Positions 47,546-60,329 of a DNA stretch of 64,000 nt are shown here, in pieces (position 1 is the first letter of the stretch; every line of letters starts with the position of its first letter). The notes beneath the pieces were generated by a model that was given only the letters and a program-made list of their open reading frames with translations, searched no databases and was not told where the DNA came from. The stretch spans positions 624,501 through 688,500 of the forward strand of contig JAQFVV010012669.1 of the NCBI GenBank assembly GCA_028023455.1. Direction: 5' to 3'. Origin of the DNA: Epiperipatus broadwayi. Lineage: Eukaryota > Onychophora > Udeonychophora > Euonychophora > Peripatidae. The translations under genes and the position numbers were made by a program.

Positions 47546-48513
47546 AGTTGTATTTATATATTGGACTATTTCTATCATCTAATATAAGTATTGAATGTCT
47601 TTAGAAAAATTTGAGTTTATTTAAATATTCCAAATACATTCAATTGTTAATAATAGCACACAGGTTAGTATATACACAATGTTTTAAGAGGAATTATTCT
47701 CCCCTCTTCTTCAGTGTTGCTGGCCTGACCAGTGAAAGTATTAGCATGGGAATCAAACCTGGACTTTTAGATTTTTGAGTATTGAATTTTAAGGTAATGT
47801 GCTAACCAACTGAGTCATCCTGCTAAAGGCAAGAGTCAGTAGAAATTTCATACGCTTATCTATGAGATTCCTCCTGATTTCTCCATTTTTTATTTAAGAA
47901 TAAAGTTGATTAGTGGTTTCTATACATTAGGTAGAGCCACACTAGGTTAACTTATGAGATTGTTTGCCATTGCCATGTGAGTAGTTTCATTAAATTTTCT
48001 TCTTTGTATCTTTTCTTCTCTATCCAATACTTTTATATTTTCCCAATTGAACATATGTTCATTGGTATATACATGGTTTGCTACCTTAGGCACATCTGTT
48101 TTTTCTTTTCTAATCATCAGTTTGTGTTCTTCCAAGTACTTTTCAATGGGACACATTCATATGATATTTCATAGATGCAGTTTTTTCTTTTCAGCATTTA
48201 AATTTTAGGCCTTGTAGATGTTAGAATTCTTCATAGTGTGGGATGGCTCTGAAAAGCAGTCCTGATATTATATTGATTGCAGATTTTCCTTAATTTGTCC
48301 AGGTTTGATTCCCGTGCTAGTACTATCACTGGTCAGGCTAGCAAGACCTGAAGTAGAGGAGAGAATAATACCTCTCAAAACATAGTGCATATACTAAATT
48401 GTGTGCTATTATATTTGGAATATTTAAATATAGTTAATTTTTTCTAAAGGCATTTAATACTTATATTAGATAATGGAAATCAGTCCAATATATAAATACA
48501 AGTAATTATCTAT
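47546..48513 (-). mobile_element. PLE2-b: truncated Penelope-like element between inverted arms
   Basis: Left arm 47546-47830 (minus) and right arm 48295-48513 (plus) are inverted copies. Shared parts include TATATTGGACT, ATCTAATATAAGTATT, CAGGTTTGATTCCC, CACTGGTCAGGC and GAGAATAAT. The CTCAGTTGGTTAGCACA and GGTTTGATTCCC blocks in the left arm resemble tRNA A and B boxes. Between the arms lies the endonuclease fragment annotated separately. Same family as 25530-26570 but better preserved. Confidence 0.75.
47945..48175 (-). pseudogene. PLE GIY-YIG endonuclease fragment
   Basis: The minus-strand frame reads LEEHKLMIRKEKTDVPKVAN, then HVYTNEHMFNWENIKVLDRE and RRKFNETTHMAM. It continues after a stop with PSVALPNVWKPLIN. 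This matches the second half of the PLE GIY-YIG domain (LKEHK, AxHVWENGHxFDWENVKVLDRE, KRxxxEAxHI with its catalytic Glu). The GIY and YIG strands lie upstream (ISYEC near 48170) in another frame. The RT domain is absent. Confidence 0.75.
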
Positions 48514-49040
48514 ATCAATGCATAAGGCAAAACAACACTTACTTAATCGGTCATTATAGAGTATTTTTATCTGGAATTCACTACTCTGAAAATATAACAA
48601 CAGTCTACCATATATTTAAATTTAAAATGCTTGATTCTATCAAGAATTGCAAAAAAAAATAAAAAATCTTGAAAAATACAAACCTACATATGTATTACAA
48701 CATACAAATGTATGCCAATGACATGTTTTACATGAAGTGAATTTGTAATTTGTTTTTGGTTAGTGATTTAATTGTGAATCGTTAATTATACTAAGTAGTT
48801 TAGCTTTTGGCATTATGATTACTATGTGGAAGTATTAAAATTAAAAATGCTTGTTTCTAAAAAAAGAGAAGAAAAAAACAAAAAATAAATAAATCATCAC
48901 GTTTGAAAAACAGATATTTATTTAAAAATACATTATTTGTTCTATGATCTATCTCACTGTATTTATTTATAAGTTACATTTAAATATTTGTGTGAATTTT
49001 AGCATAGTTGGTTTTTTCTCTCTCACTTTTTTATTAGAAT
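48514..49040. other. A+T-rich non-coding DNA
   Basis: A segment near 48728-48790 resembles the inverted repeat at 18990-19050. Otherwise nothing. Confidence 0.5.
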
Positions 49041-49082
49041 CAAAACAGGCAAAACTCTCTATACGTATGATCATGTGATGTT
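49041..49082 (+). repeat. F2 foldback terminus fragment
   Basis: AAAACAGGCAAAACTCTCTA joined directly to GATCATGTGATG. Both parts occur at F2 ends, so this is an internally deleted terminus. Confidence 0.6.
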
Positions 49083-50403
49083 TATTGATTAGAATCACAT
49101 ACTTTCTAGATTTAATAATTACATATAACAATCGTATTTACTATACATTTTTTAAATTTTTTGATTTTTTTTTTTCATTTTTAAATAAGAGTCAAACATT
49201 TCTAATTTGAATATTATATATCTCACCATATCAAATGTATAAAACACTGACGTTAAATTTCCAGAATTACCTAATTAGTTCCAGTTTGGGGACAAAATAG
49301 TGTACAATGATGAGGAGTGGATGATTTTCTTATGCGTTGATATGGGCAATTAACTAGTAATTTATTTATATGTTTATAGGCAGTTTGTTGAATCAACTTT
49401 GTTACATACATTTAAGCATGCTTTAACCATATCTATATATATATCTGAGTATGTGTATAATAATTACATATATGCTACAATTGATGCCCAAGTGTCGAAT
49501 ATTCTGCACTCACATCTTTAATATTGTCCATTTTATATAAATACATAAATGATTATTATTAATCATTTATTAGACTATTGATCATCATATCATTCCTAGT
49601 TTAGATATAAACTTGAAATTCAATTCCAAGATTAATATAATTGTTTTTAATTAAACAGAAACATGCACATGTTTCACAATATATATACTTCATCAAATTA
49701 TAAATTGGATTATACAGTACAGTATATTGCAATTTAGTGACTATAAAGAAAGAGAGGTACTGTTCTACTGACATCTATTATAAGTTCGAGTAATCAGTGT
49801 TTTACAATCTAGCAAATTTATGTTAACTAAAAAAGACTTTAAGCATCTTATGATTACTTATGTGTTTTAGTTTTAGAACAAGAAATCCTACATCTACTAC
49901 AGGTTTATTTATTAAACATCAATGAGATATCAAATGCTTACATTAATTTTGATCTTTCAAAAGTTTCCTGTAAATAGTACTTAAAACAATTTTATTCATT
50001 CTTGCACATATAAAGGCAAGAGTAGAAATGAGAAAGGCATACAAATAATATTAACAGAAAATTTGCTGTGGAAATCAGAAAAGCAAAATGAGAAAGGTAT
50101 ATAAAAAAAACTTGGAATCATATAAAATAAATATTTTTTAAAAAAGAAAATAATTTATAAAAATGATAAAAAGATTTGAAAAAAAAAAAAATCTTAGAAT
50201 TTTGAATGAATGTCCAAATTTCACCTGGATTTGAAGTACAGTTAGTGTGCATAGCTGGCAGATGTGTTCACAATTAATTCCCAGAAGTTGGGAAAGGGAA
50301 TGAAAATGAAATAAAAACAAATAAAAAAATTTGTTAACCATATGGACAAAAGTCATACATAAGAAAAAATGATAGGAAAGACATATATTGTTTAAACAAG
50401 AGC
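49083..50403. other. A+T-rich non-coding DNA
   Basis: One copy of the ACATCTATTATAAGTT repeat lies at about 49770-49800. Nothing else supported. Confidence 0.5.
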
Positions 50404-50535
50404 AGCCTCCTTCCTCTACTACTATAGCAACAGCTATTATAAACTTGAATAATCAGAATTTTACCATTTACTAAATCACTGATTATTCAAACTTATAATA
50501 GATGGTGCTACAGTAATAGGAGAGAGAATGAGACT
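50404..50535. repeat. imperfect hairpin of a short repeat
   Basis: The arm with GCTATTATAAACTTGAATAA is inverted across a ~22-bp loop (ACTTATAATAGATGGTG on the other side). A single copy occurs near 49770-49800. MITE-like. Confidence 0.5.
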
Positions 50536-52975
50536 ACTTTCTCTTGCATTATGTTGATCTTAGTGCAATAGTGAAAGAGATAGTTGCAAAAAGTAATAGA
50601 TATTTGTTAGCATATTTTAATAAAATTGCAAGACAGAATACATCTCAAAGTCAGGAAATTACAAAAGTAATAAGGATAAGAATAAAATTCAGTATTTGAA
50701 TAATTATAGATTTGTAGCAGTGGCAAATGTATTGAACAAGATTTTGTATATGCTACCTGCTGCAAAAGGCTCTTAAATATGTAGAAATATTATTTTAAAA
50801 AAATAATAATAATGGTAAAATGTTTAGTTTTTATAAATAAGAAGATGTAAAACAATATATTATTTAAATAAGATCGTCACCATGTTTACCAGGTCTGATG
50901 GCACTGAATTAATTTGGGTGAACTATTTGAAAGAAATGAGTTTACAAAAACAAGCTGCATCATCATCAGCTACATTGAAATAAACATTCAATAAGAAATT
51001 GCTGAGACAACTCCTTAAATATTGAAAAAGGTTATGAAAAATGTGAAAAGGGAATATAATTGAGTCCATTAATAAGGTAATCAGTTAAATGATATTTTCT
51101 GCACCTAATGGTAAACAAATTGTCAAATAGAACTTTAATTTTGTATTTCTTTTTTACTTGCAACATACCAAATAAATATGTCAAGGATTTTTGTTGTTGA
51201 ATTACTATGTTAGACTTTACATAGAGTGGAAAATAATGCTATTATAGTAGAAAATCACAATTGTTTTATAAATAAATGGAGGATTCTATGCTGAAACTTT
51301 TAATAGTCAGCTTGAATAGCACAATAAAAGTAAAGATGTTTGCTGGATGGATATGTACAATCAAGTGATCTCTGATAAAGGTCAATAACCAATAATTTGA
51401 GTGGAGATCTGGTTGGTACTATCATTCAAACAACACATTAATTACTCATGTTTTGATTCTAGGGTAGCATAATGCAAAAACAATGCAGTTAAGACACCGT
51501 AATGATTCTAAAATTATTCATATTTAAATGAATTCTTTAGTTACTGGAAATAAGATTGCATCAAAAAAAATACAGAAGCAAAATGATCTACTAAAAATGT
51601 TATATATATATGTGTGTGTGTGTGAAGACATTATCTATCTAAGTCATGATATTCTTATCATATATAATATTGTTTTATTTTTAGATAAATATTTTTTTGA
51701 TAACAATGATTCAGATAAACATACATTCTTGATATGTATATATATTAAATTACCCTGCTTATATATTTATATACAGTATTAAACCAAACATTTTAATGAA
51801 TAAAAAATGTAAATTTTTATTTGGATTTATCCATGTACACGTTTCCTCATTGCTAGCATTAGCACTGCATTGAAATTTTGACTGAATCCCATCAGTCATC
51901 TTTCAAGTATAATGCAAAAATGCCCAAAGTCACAAATAAATATACATATTAATAAACAAGAAAATTTACCATAATATATTATTAATTTATATATAACCCA
52001 AAATGCATTAAAAAGAGATATAAAATTTCCATTTCTCTTTAAAATATCAAATTTCATGTTAATAAAAAAAATAGGATAGTGGAATTCCTGCATCTGCTAT
52101 ATTTTGTTTCAAAACTCTATAGTGAATAACAAGAATTAATATATAACAGCTCAAACATTGTTTATTTACAATTCTGTATAATAAGATCACCATAACTATA
52201 TACATAAATAAAAATGTTTAGAATGCACATATATTTTTATATAAGGACAGATAATTTAACATGTACACATCTATATGTTACACTTTAGAAATTAGTATAT
52301 AAAGCATATTCTAAATAATCAATAAAAATAGAGAAAATCAAAACAAATTTTTTTTATCAATATTTCTTTTTTTTTTCTTTTTTGTAAAAAATTAAATTTT
52401 AATGATTTATTGGCTGATTGAAATAATAAATTTTTTTAAAAAAAACAACAACTCAATTTTCTATTGTGCTGAACCCTATATATTAATAATTACAAAAAAT
52501 ACTAAAAGCAATTTTCTGTTTGTTTTATCTAATTTAGCAATGATCTTTCCTCTCTCTCTACCTCAATTTTATCAGTGAAAAGTTTAACTCATTCAGATCC
52601 AAATCCTCCCATTCTTATTTAAAAGACTCTAGTGACATGTTTAGTCATATTTACAAAATTTTATTTTTATAATTAAATCATTATTCTATATTACATTATT
52701 TATTGCAAATATAAGATTACAAATGAAAGATATTCTAAAAGTTAATATTTGAACTTTGCAAAATAAAAAAATAAAATATTAAAGTGAATACAAAACTGCA
52801 TGACTCTTTTCATAGCTTATTGTAATTGTCTATTTTTAAAAATTATTGAATGAATATATCTCATTTGAATTCCATTTTAAAAATAGAAATAATTTTTAAT
52901 TGGATATCATAAAAGAATGAAAATATGTTTTAAAAATAAAAATTATAATTCACATGATCACCATTTCTTATGCAT
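50536..52975. other. A+T-rich non-coding DNA
   Basis: A (TA)n-(TG)n microsatellite at about 51601-51623. The GGATTTATCCATGTACACG segment near 51822 is shared with 19521. No supported gene. Confidence 0.55.
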
Positions 52976-53380
52976 GCTCAAGCTGTTAAAATAGGCAAAA
53001 CTCTCCAGACAATAGTGCCACTCAGTGCAAGCCAGAGTAATCAATAGATGCAAAAAGGTTTGTGTATAAAATCCCTATCTAGTGCCTACTCTTCCAATAT
53101 CACCAGATTAGTTTCTAGCTTGTGGCTTTCATCAATGAGGAGCCTTGGTTCTGAGAGCACTGCATCTAGCTGGAGAGTTGTATTAGATCCTAAGATCTAG
53201 GTGCAGTGCTCTCAGATCCAAGGTTCCTCACTGACAAAAGTCACAAACTAGAAACTAATCTGGTGATATTGGATGAGTAGTCACTAGATAGGGATTTTAT
53301 ACACAAACCTTCTTGCATCCATTGATTACTCTGGCTTGCACTGAATGGCACTACTGTCTGGAGAGTTTTGCCTGTTTTAA
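52955..53380. mobile_element. foldback/MITE element F2-d, near-complete hairpin
   Basis: Two ~180-bp arms (52985-53170 and 53200-53380) are inverted copies around a short centre near 53185. Arm landmarks are AGGCAAAACTCTCCAGACA, GTGCCACTCAGTGCAAGCC, AAAATCCCTATCTAGTG and CTGAGAGCACTGCATCTAG. Outside the left arm CACATGATCACCATTTCTTATGC matches subterminal sequence of F2-a. The transcript or single strand would fold into one long hairpin. Confidence 0.75.
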
Positions 53381-54990
53381 AAATTATACTTACTGTTATT
53401 AACAATTTTTATTCCAAAAGACTAAACAAAAAGACAACTTAGAAAATCCTTAAGCCAAATAATATTACAATCAGTTTTGCTATTGGTTTCTTTGTATTAT
53501 GATGCAATCAATCAAGGCATTGCAGACTTTCTTTCATTTAGAAAATTTTCATGAAGTCTGCATGATACTGACATCTTCGGATTTTTTTAAAATAATAATT
53601 TTAATTTCAATTTCTGTGCCAAAACAATGTGTGCTGGCAAATTAAGAGTACAGATAACTGCTGAAAATAATGAAAAAAGCTAAAGTGAAAGCAGTCTCAT
53701 CATAACATCCCAAAACACATCAGAATAGCAATTTTGTAGTGATTGGCATGGAAAATGTTAAAGAAAATAAAATTTATCAGTACAATAAAAATAATTTTTA
53801 ATACTATACCATGAATCCATAATATACATTGTATCAATCAATATATGTAATTTAATTATACATTATCAAAAAAAAAAGCAAACAAACAAAAAATAGAAAT
53901 ATTGATAATTTTAATTTTAACAACTTTTATATGATTCAGTCATTTTTCCATCTAGTGCCATATATGATCATGTTTATTAATACTGTTTATTTGAATCACT
54001 GTGTTATAATATTTCATATAATAAAATGTTTTTAAGCATAAAACTAGAAGTTTTACACAATTTGAGAAAATTCATAAAATATTTTTCTCAAACAATAAAA
54101 TACTGCAGAAACAAAATTATAAAAGGTTTGTGAAATGCTTGGAAAACTCAAAGTTTAAAGAGTTTAACTGGACTTAAAAACATCAAAAGAATTAAAGAAG
54201 TTGTAGTTTGCTGATAATGAGATTGTTGTAGGATTTCTATAGGGAAAATAAATTATTGAAAAAGATTATCATTCAAAGTGTGTTTAATCGTGATAAGTCT
54301 AACATTTCACTATTAATTTACTTTGAAAAATAAAGATATGCTACAGTAAATTTTTATTTTTTGAATAAATGTGTGAATTAATAAACACACATAGTAAATA
54401 TATATGTATATATGCTCCCTCAATTTTTATTAATAACATTTCATTTTACGTTATTGATGCTTATTATAAGCACAAAAAAATGCCTGCATTATATATATGT
54501 ATATATGAAAAGTACTGTGTACTTGCAGTTTAGTAAAATAATAGTTATTTTATTGAAATCAAAGCTTATTAACAAAATGTGAACTATTATATATGATGTT
54601 CAATGTACATGATAGTGCTTGGAACAAATATAGTAAATATGTCTCCATTGTTGTTGAATAAAATGCTGTACTTAAACAGCTTAATTCTATATATTAAAAC
54701 AAATATTTGCAAATACTTTTTAGAAATAATTAGTTTATAAAAACTGTAGTGATATAATGCAAAAAGTATAATATCTAAATGATATTAAAATGATTATTAT
54801 ATATGATGTGTTATAAAATGATTTTGCCATAAACAAAGAAAATGTATGTGCATAAGTTTAATACCAAGAATTATTAATAGGCAAATTAATCATTCAATAC
54901 TTGCAAAACCTTTATATAATACCATAAACTCAACTTTTTATTCTATATTATTCAATTGTTTTTTATGGTTCTGATTTCCATTGTAATGAT
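53381..54990. other. A+T-rich non-coding DNA
   Basis: No supported feature. Confidence 0.55.
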
Positions 54991-54994
54991 AACT

Positions 54995-55650
54995 GGTTTT
55001 TTTAGTTTCATTATTCTATCTTCATAATTCCTAATTTCATTATAAAGATCTAAACAAAAAATCATAAAATCTTTATCTGTTTTACTCTCTTTATCTTTAA
55101 ATTTCTTTCACTCTCCAAACATTAATCTTGATTCTCCAACAATATCCAACATTTTAAAAATAAATGTTCAATCTCTGTTTTCCATTTCCACATAACTTAC
55201 ATCTACAATTCAAATTCTTATTACATTTTTGTATTCTTTCCATAAATATATAAAGAGCCTGATCTTGCACTAAATAATGATAACTTCCTTTTCATATTAT
55301 TGTTCAACTTTTATATAATTTTTATTATTATATAAATCAAAATTAATTTTTTTATCATATTTATTTTCTGTAAGTTTATTACTCTTTCTCTAACCAATTT
55401 TATCTATTATCTTTTGCCTTCTCTTATAGTTATGTATCACTAATAACTTTTTTACATATTTAATTCATTTTTTCTATAAATATATAGAAATAAATTCTCT
55501 GTTTAATAACAATGGATGCTTTAAACCTTTCTTGCATAATATATTTTTTAGCCTCCACATGATCCAATTAACCGTTACTTTTATTAATCTATTTTCATTC
55601 ACATACCTTACCCTCTAAACAATTTTAATTTATTTTTAATTTGTCTCAAA
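54995..55650 (-). mobile_element. LINE-type retroelement C-terminal fragment
   Basis: The minus strand near 55300-55140 reads RKLSLFSARSGSLYIYGKNT, and after stops EIEHLFLKCWILLENQD. This resembles the zinc-knuckle tail of LINE reverse transcriptases (LFxARTGTL, CxLC, HLFLxC), with the first cysteine pair damaged. Upstream (55610-55480) WIMWRLKNILCKKGLKHPLL could be the preceding region. It is a different family from the RTE copies and badly decayed. Confidence 0.45.
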
Positions 55651-56362
55651 AAAAAAAAGATATCCAGCCTATTCTACCTTGATATTTGCTATCCAGTGCA
55701 AGCTTAAGCAGTGATTTGAAGATGGTGAATTGTGCCACCAAGAGATTTACATGTGAACTAAAATATAAAAATTTTGTTTGTTTCCAAATTTTTATTTATG
55801 TTATTTTTTTTTTTTTTTAAATATATAGTGGGTAGTTGATACTGTAGACATCGTTGTTCCACCATATACATATATGTAATATAATTTTTTTTATCCAGAA
55901 TTAATGCAACTTATACTAACATCCAAAAGCTTTATTAGTCCCAAATTAATATAGCAAAGATATTTTTATTCATAATATTAAAATATAAACTTTTCTAGCC
56001 ATTAAATACTATGTACTAATGCAAATCTGTTAAAAGAGATAAATCATATTTTTTTATCATTAAAAACAAAATTATTTAATTAACAAATAAATGAATTTTA
56101 ATAAAATGTTATGTATATAAACTATTATTTCGACTCTAAAAAAATATTATTTTGAAATCTCACAATTTATATGAAATATTTATATTGTTATTTCATAGTT
56201 TAAAACTAATAAATATTTAATTTTAATTTGTTTGTTGTTTACATTTTCAATATATAATTTTCACAAAGCAGTACTGAAAGACAATAAACAGATGATTTCC
56301 ATTATTTTTGTAGGTGTTGAATTATAGACATGGTTCAATGGCAAAGCTCAATGACATGTCAT
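55651..56362. other. A+T-rich non-coding DNA
   Basis: No supported feature. Confidence 0.5.
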
Positions 56363-56752
56363 ACCAACACATCCAACTGATAAATGGCATAAATATTGAA
56401 TAAAAGTACTTTAAATTCATATTTTAGAAATTATAAGCTAGTAAAAATAATATGTTTTATTTTATTAGGGTTTTTTTTTTTTAATTTACCTTCATAAAAT
56501 ATTTGAAATATGACTGCACAAAGTGTTGGAATTTGCAAGGAGGGGGAAGGATAGTTTGGCCAATACAAAGTATCATCCAATAGTTGCAGAAGTCTGATCA
56601 AACCAAGCTTATAATTTCCAAATACTAAAAGATTATACTATATATACATATGAAATAAAGTATATTATTTTTATTAGCTTATAATTTCTAAAATATGAAT
56701 TTAAAGTACTTTTATTCAATATTTATATCATTTATTGGTTGGATATGTCAGC
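56363..56752. repeat. inverted repeat with ~100-bp arms
   Basis: The arms 56363-56461 and 56655-56752 contain a 65-bp block that is essentially identical in inverse, including AATATTGAATAAAAGTACTT. The ~190-bp spacer is less A+T-rich in part (GCAAGGAGGGGGAAGGATAG). No coding potential is recognised. It resembles a MITE or another element between inverted arms. Confidence 0.6.
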
Positions 56753-59700
56753 AGTAGTTTTTGGCTAGTTTTAGATTTCAAAATGGCCGTGAGTGCAAAC
56801 TAAATCAGCACATTGTTCACCTAGTTTAATTTTCACCATTTTTCTAGGCTTTAAACATGGTAAAATTTATTATGTCATTTACCTATTCTAGTTGAATATT
56901 ATAAACATAATAAAAGAATTTTATAATCAGGGTTTAATTTTAAATCAGCAATGACATATTGAAGATTAATCATTAAATATTCAAAGTGGACAGTTATTTC
57001 TATTTTCTTTTCATTATAAACACTTATTATCTACTGCTTTGAAGTTTTAATAAGAAATTTTCAATTTGATTTCAGAAAGAGTAATTCATTATTTACTTCA
57101 GAACCATCTATTGTAATTTTGAGAAAACAATGGATATTAGAAGATACTATATGCATATCTCAAGACTAAATCCTAGCTATTGAATTTCTTTTAGTGATAA
57201 TCAGGATACATTTACAATTTTGTAACCACTTTAGTTTGAAATTAAAAATTCATCAAGATTTTAAACTCAAGCTTGAATCTTTACACAGGCCTGGTACTAA
57301 GCTATAGCTATATATTTTACTGACTACAGTTTTATGTTAATTGTAGATACTTTTATCTTTTAGCATCATTTAGATACCATGATTGAAATATCTATGTTTC
57401 AAGTATGATTATACAATATTTTGCACTGTAAATTTTTTGATATTATATATTAACAACAAATTTATTTGCAAGGTTATTAAAAATAAGTACTTAGTTACTC
57501 TCCTTTTGGGAAACATGAATTGGAGCTAGTATTAGGTATTATTAACATCCACATTGAAATGAATTTCATTTTTACAATGGGCATTGTCTAGATTGAGTTA
57601 GGTTGCAGGCAAAAATGGAATCCATTTTTATTAGCATAGCAAGAGGATATTACTGCTGCAAAAATTTGCATATAATTTAAAATGTCTTCACTTCAAATAT
57701 GATTATATAATATTTTATGCTGTAAAGTGCATAGTTTTTTATGCTTACATTTGATAGTATAAAAATACTAAAGGCAGTAGCTAGACTGAAGTGAAGTCCC
57801 ATTGATTCTTGAAGATAGCCAGTAACAGAAACTAGTTTGTAGATGGAAATGTAGTACTCAGTGATTACTCAAATTTTCTCTGGAGTAAAAGAAATTCAGT
57901 AAATTATTTATCTAAAAGCATATGTTAAATGTATTGTGCAGAAAAAATCATGTGACTTTTTTTTTTTTGCCTTTTGATATACTGTATGTTTTTATTTTAT
58001 TTGTAACTTAATAATCTTAATTAAAAAATCCCATTTTTTATTTTTTTAATCTATTTTTATAAAGCAAAAAATGCGTGCTGTGATCAACTAATTAACTTTA
58101 AAATTAAATAGAATTTAATATATTATATCCCCCCTTCCACCGAAATTGGAATAAATTCTCATTTAGCCTCAATTTTTTTAAATATTATAGCTGCTAAAAT
58201 ATATATATATGTTAATTTTCTGTCATATTAATTTGCTCCTAATTTACTCATGAAGGTCTACAGATTACATTTTAAAAGTTGCAAATATATTTACTTACTT
58301 AACGAAATTTGTATAAATAAATAAAAACGATTTATTGGGTAAATATGTAATTAATATGTACACAAATGAAATAGTGCAATGATTTTTAAATAATACCACA
58401 ACTAATTAATAAATACCTAATTCAATCCAAAAAAATGTAAGATTTTTTTCTTCTAATCTTCCTATAAGATTCCATTTTAAAAAAGATCGTCTGGGCTGCC
58501 TTATCTTTTGGGTAATTTAAGCACAATACCTAAGATCTGTGAAGATATTAGAACCTATGTAAAGTTAAAACAATATTTCTAAATAGAGATATTTTACTTT
58601 TTCATTTTCAAAAATTATAATCATCATTTTCGAAAGTGGGCTATCATGACATCATTTTTTTATATAAGAGTCACATTCAACATATAATGTATGAATTTTG
58701 ATTGCTATTCAACTGCAATATTTCCATTGATTATAAGCACTGAACACAAATATTTCTGAATGGAGTAATGAGCTGACAATGTTCAAACTGAATACATAGC
58801 AATTATTATTGAGGTCCATATGACAGCTTTTGAATTTATACTCTTCTGTTTGTAATGATATGTTGAAAGGAGGTGAAGAGTCATATAGAAAAGTACCTAG
58901 GATCTACAAAAATCTTAATGCAAACGTTTGATTAGTTAAAACAAGAAAAAAAAATACAAGTAGTAAAATATTTGGTTATCATTGTAACTAAATCCTTCTT
59001 ACAAGGCTCAATAGATTGTGTAGTCATCATGAGACCACACCTGCTTTACCAGAGATAAAGATTGCATCATATTTCAATTGTTATTTTTTTATATGGTCAG
59101 TTCACCAACATTCATCTGATTATTTTGGTAATAAACAGATATACATTTATCAAATAATACGGGATGGTTAATTAGACTGGTTAGGGATTAGCTATCTGAA
59201 CAAATTCTAAGCATTCTGAAAATTTTTTCAGCTATTTGAAAAATCTTACCGCTCTAATTCATAATGAAATCTCTAATTATTGGAAATAACCGCTAATATA
59301 TTAATTACTGCAAATAACAAAATATAAACATGGATAAATGATTTTTAAATGTGTGTAATGTTTATATAATGTATTACGAATATATGTACTTAACACACAC
59401 ATTAAAAGTTTGTTTGAAATATATAATAATTACATCCATAAATTTGCAATTTAGGACAACTTATTGAAGAATAAAGCAGTTTAAACAAAAGTGAAAATAG
59501 CTGCTTCTCTTCTCTAAATAAACAATGAATTCCTTACCACATCAGAGAAACATTCTTATGGCTAAATTTATAAGGCTTTTTAAAGCTTTAAGACACCCTT
59601 CTAATTACAATTTAATGTTATTAGCTAATCAACCATAAGTTATACTAAGTGCCCAATCAAGTGAAACGCTAAATCATACCGACAAACACGATTCAAAACA

Positions 59701-60075
59701 GTTTAAATTAACTATTAGTATAAATATATGAATTCGTTTAAAAAGCAACTTTTGTTTAAATTATAAAAAGATGTAGTGTTTAAAAAAAAAAAAAAACTAT
59801 GTTAATTTAATGGCAGAATATCTTACATTAATTTCACTTAAGAAAATATTACCTAATTATTAATAAAAAATATATGTAAAAGCACTAGTTAAAATAATTA
59901 AGAAACCAGAATTTCTTAATATTTGTTTATATTTATATGTACACTGTGTGTCCATATATATATTTAAGGACTACTGATTTATGTAAAATTATGATTACAA
60001 ATAAAATCTGGATGTACTATATAGTAATATAATAAAGAGTAATAAATACAGGAGGGAATTTCCAAATATTTGTAT
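56753..60075. other. A+T-rich non-coding DNA
   Basis: A ~50-bp direct repeat with ATGATTATA, AATATTTT and GCACTGTAA lies near 57400 and 57695. No supported gene. Confidence 0.55.
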
Positions 60076-60079
60076 TGTT

Positions 60080-60320
60080 AAATATAAATTAAATACAAAT
60101 TATATATTTATATGATAGTTCAAAACATGTTCTTTATACATTTACATTCAGATATATTTTTATTCATAAATTAAGTATAAATTATATATTTACATAATAG
60201 GTTCAAAATATTTCTTTATATATTTATATACAGATATATCCTATCCATAAATATAAATTAAATACATATTATACATTTATAGATATGTTCAAAAATGTCT
60301 TCTTTATATATAACAAATAA
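60080..60320 (+). repeat. ~82-87-bp tandem repeat, about three units
   Basis: Units start at about 60086, 60168 and 60255 with AAATTAAATACAAATTATA-type sequence. Each contains a TTCAAAA segment and TTCTTTATA. The array lies directly beside PLE3. Confidence 0.55.
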
Positions 60321-60329
60321 TATAAATAT

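Noticed and set aside
48295-48420. Possible decayed hammerhead in the PLE2 arm (CTGAAG, an AGAGG/CCTCT hairpin, then CAAAAC)
   Set aside because: The core-like order is suggestive, but I could not form stem I or a consistent stem III in type I or type III topology in any of the copies.
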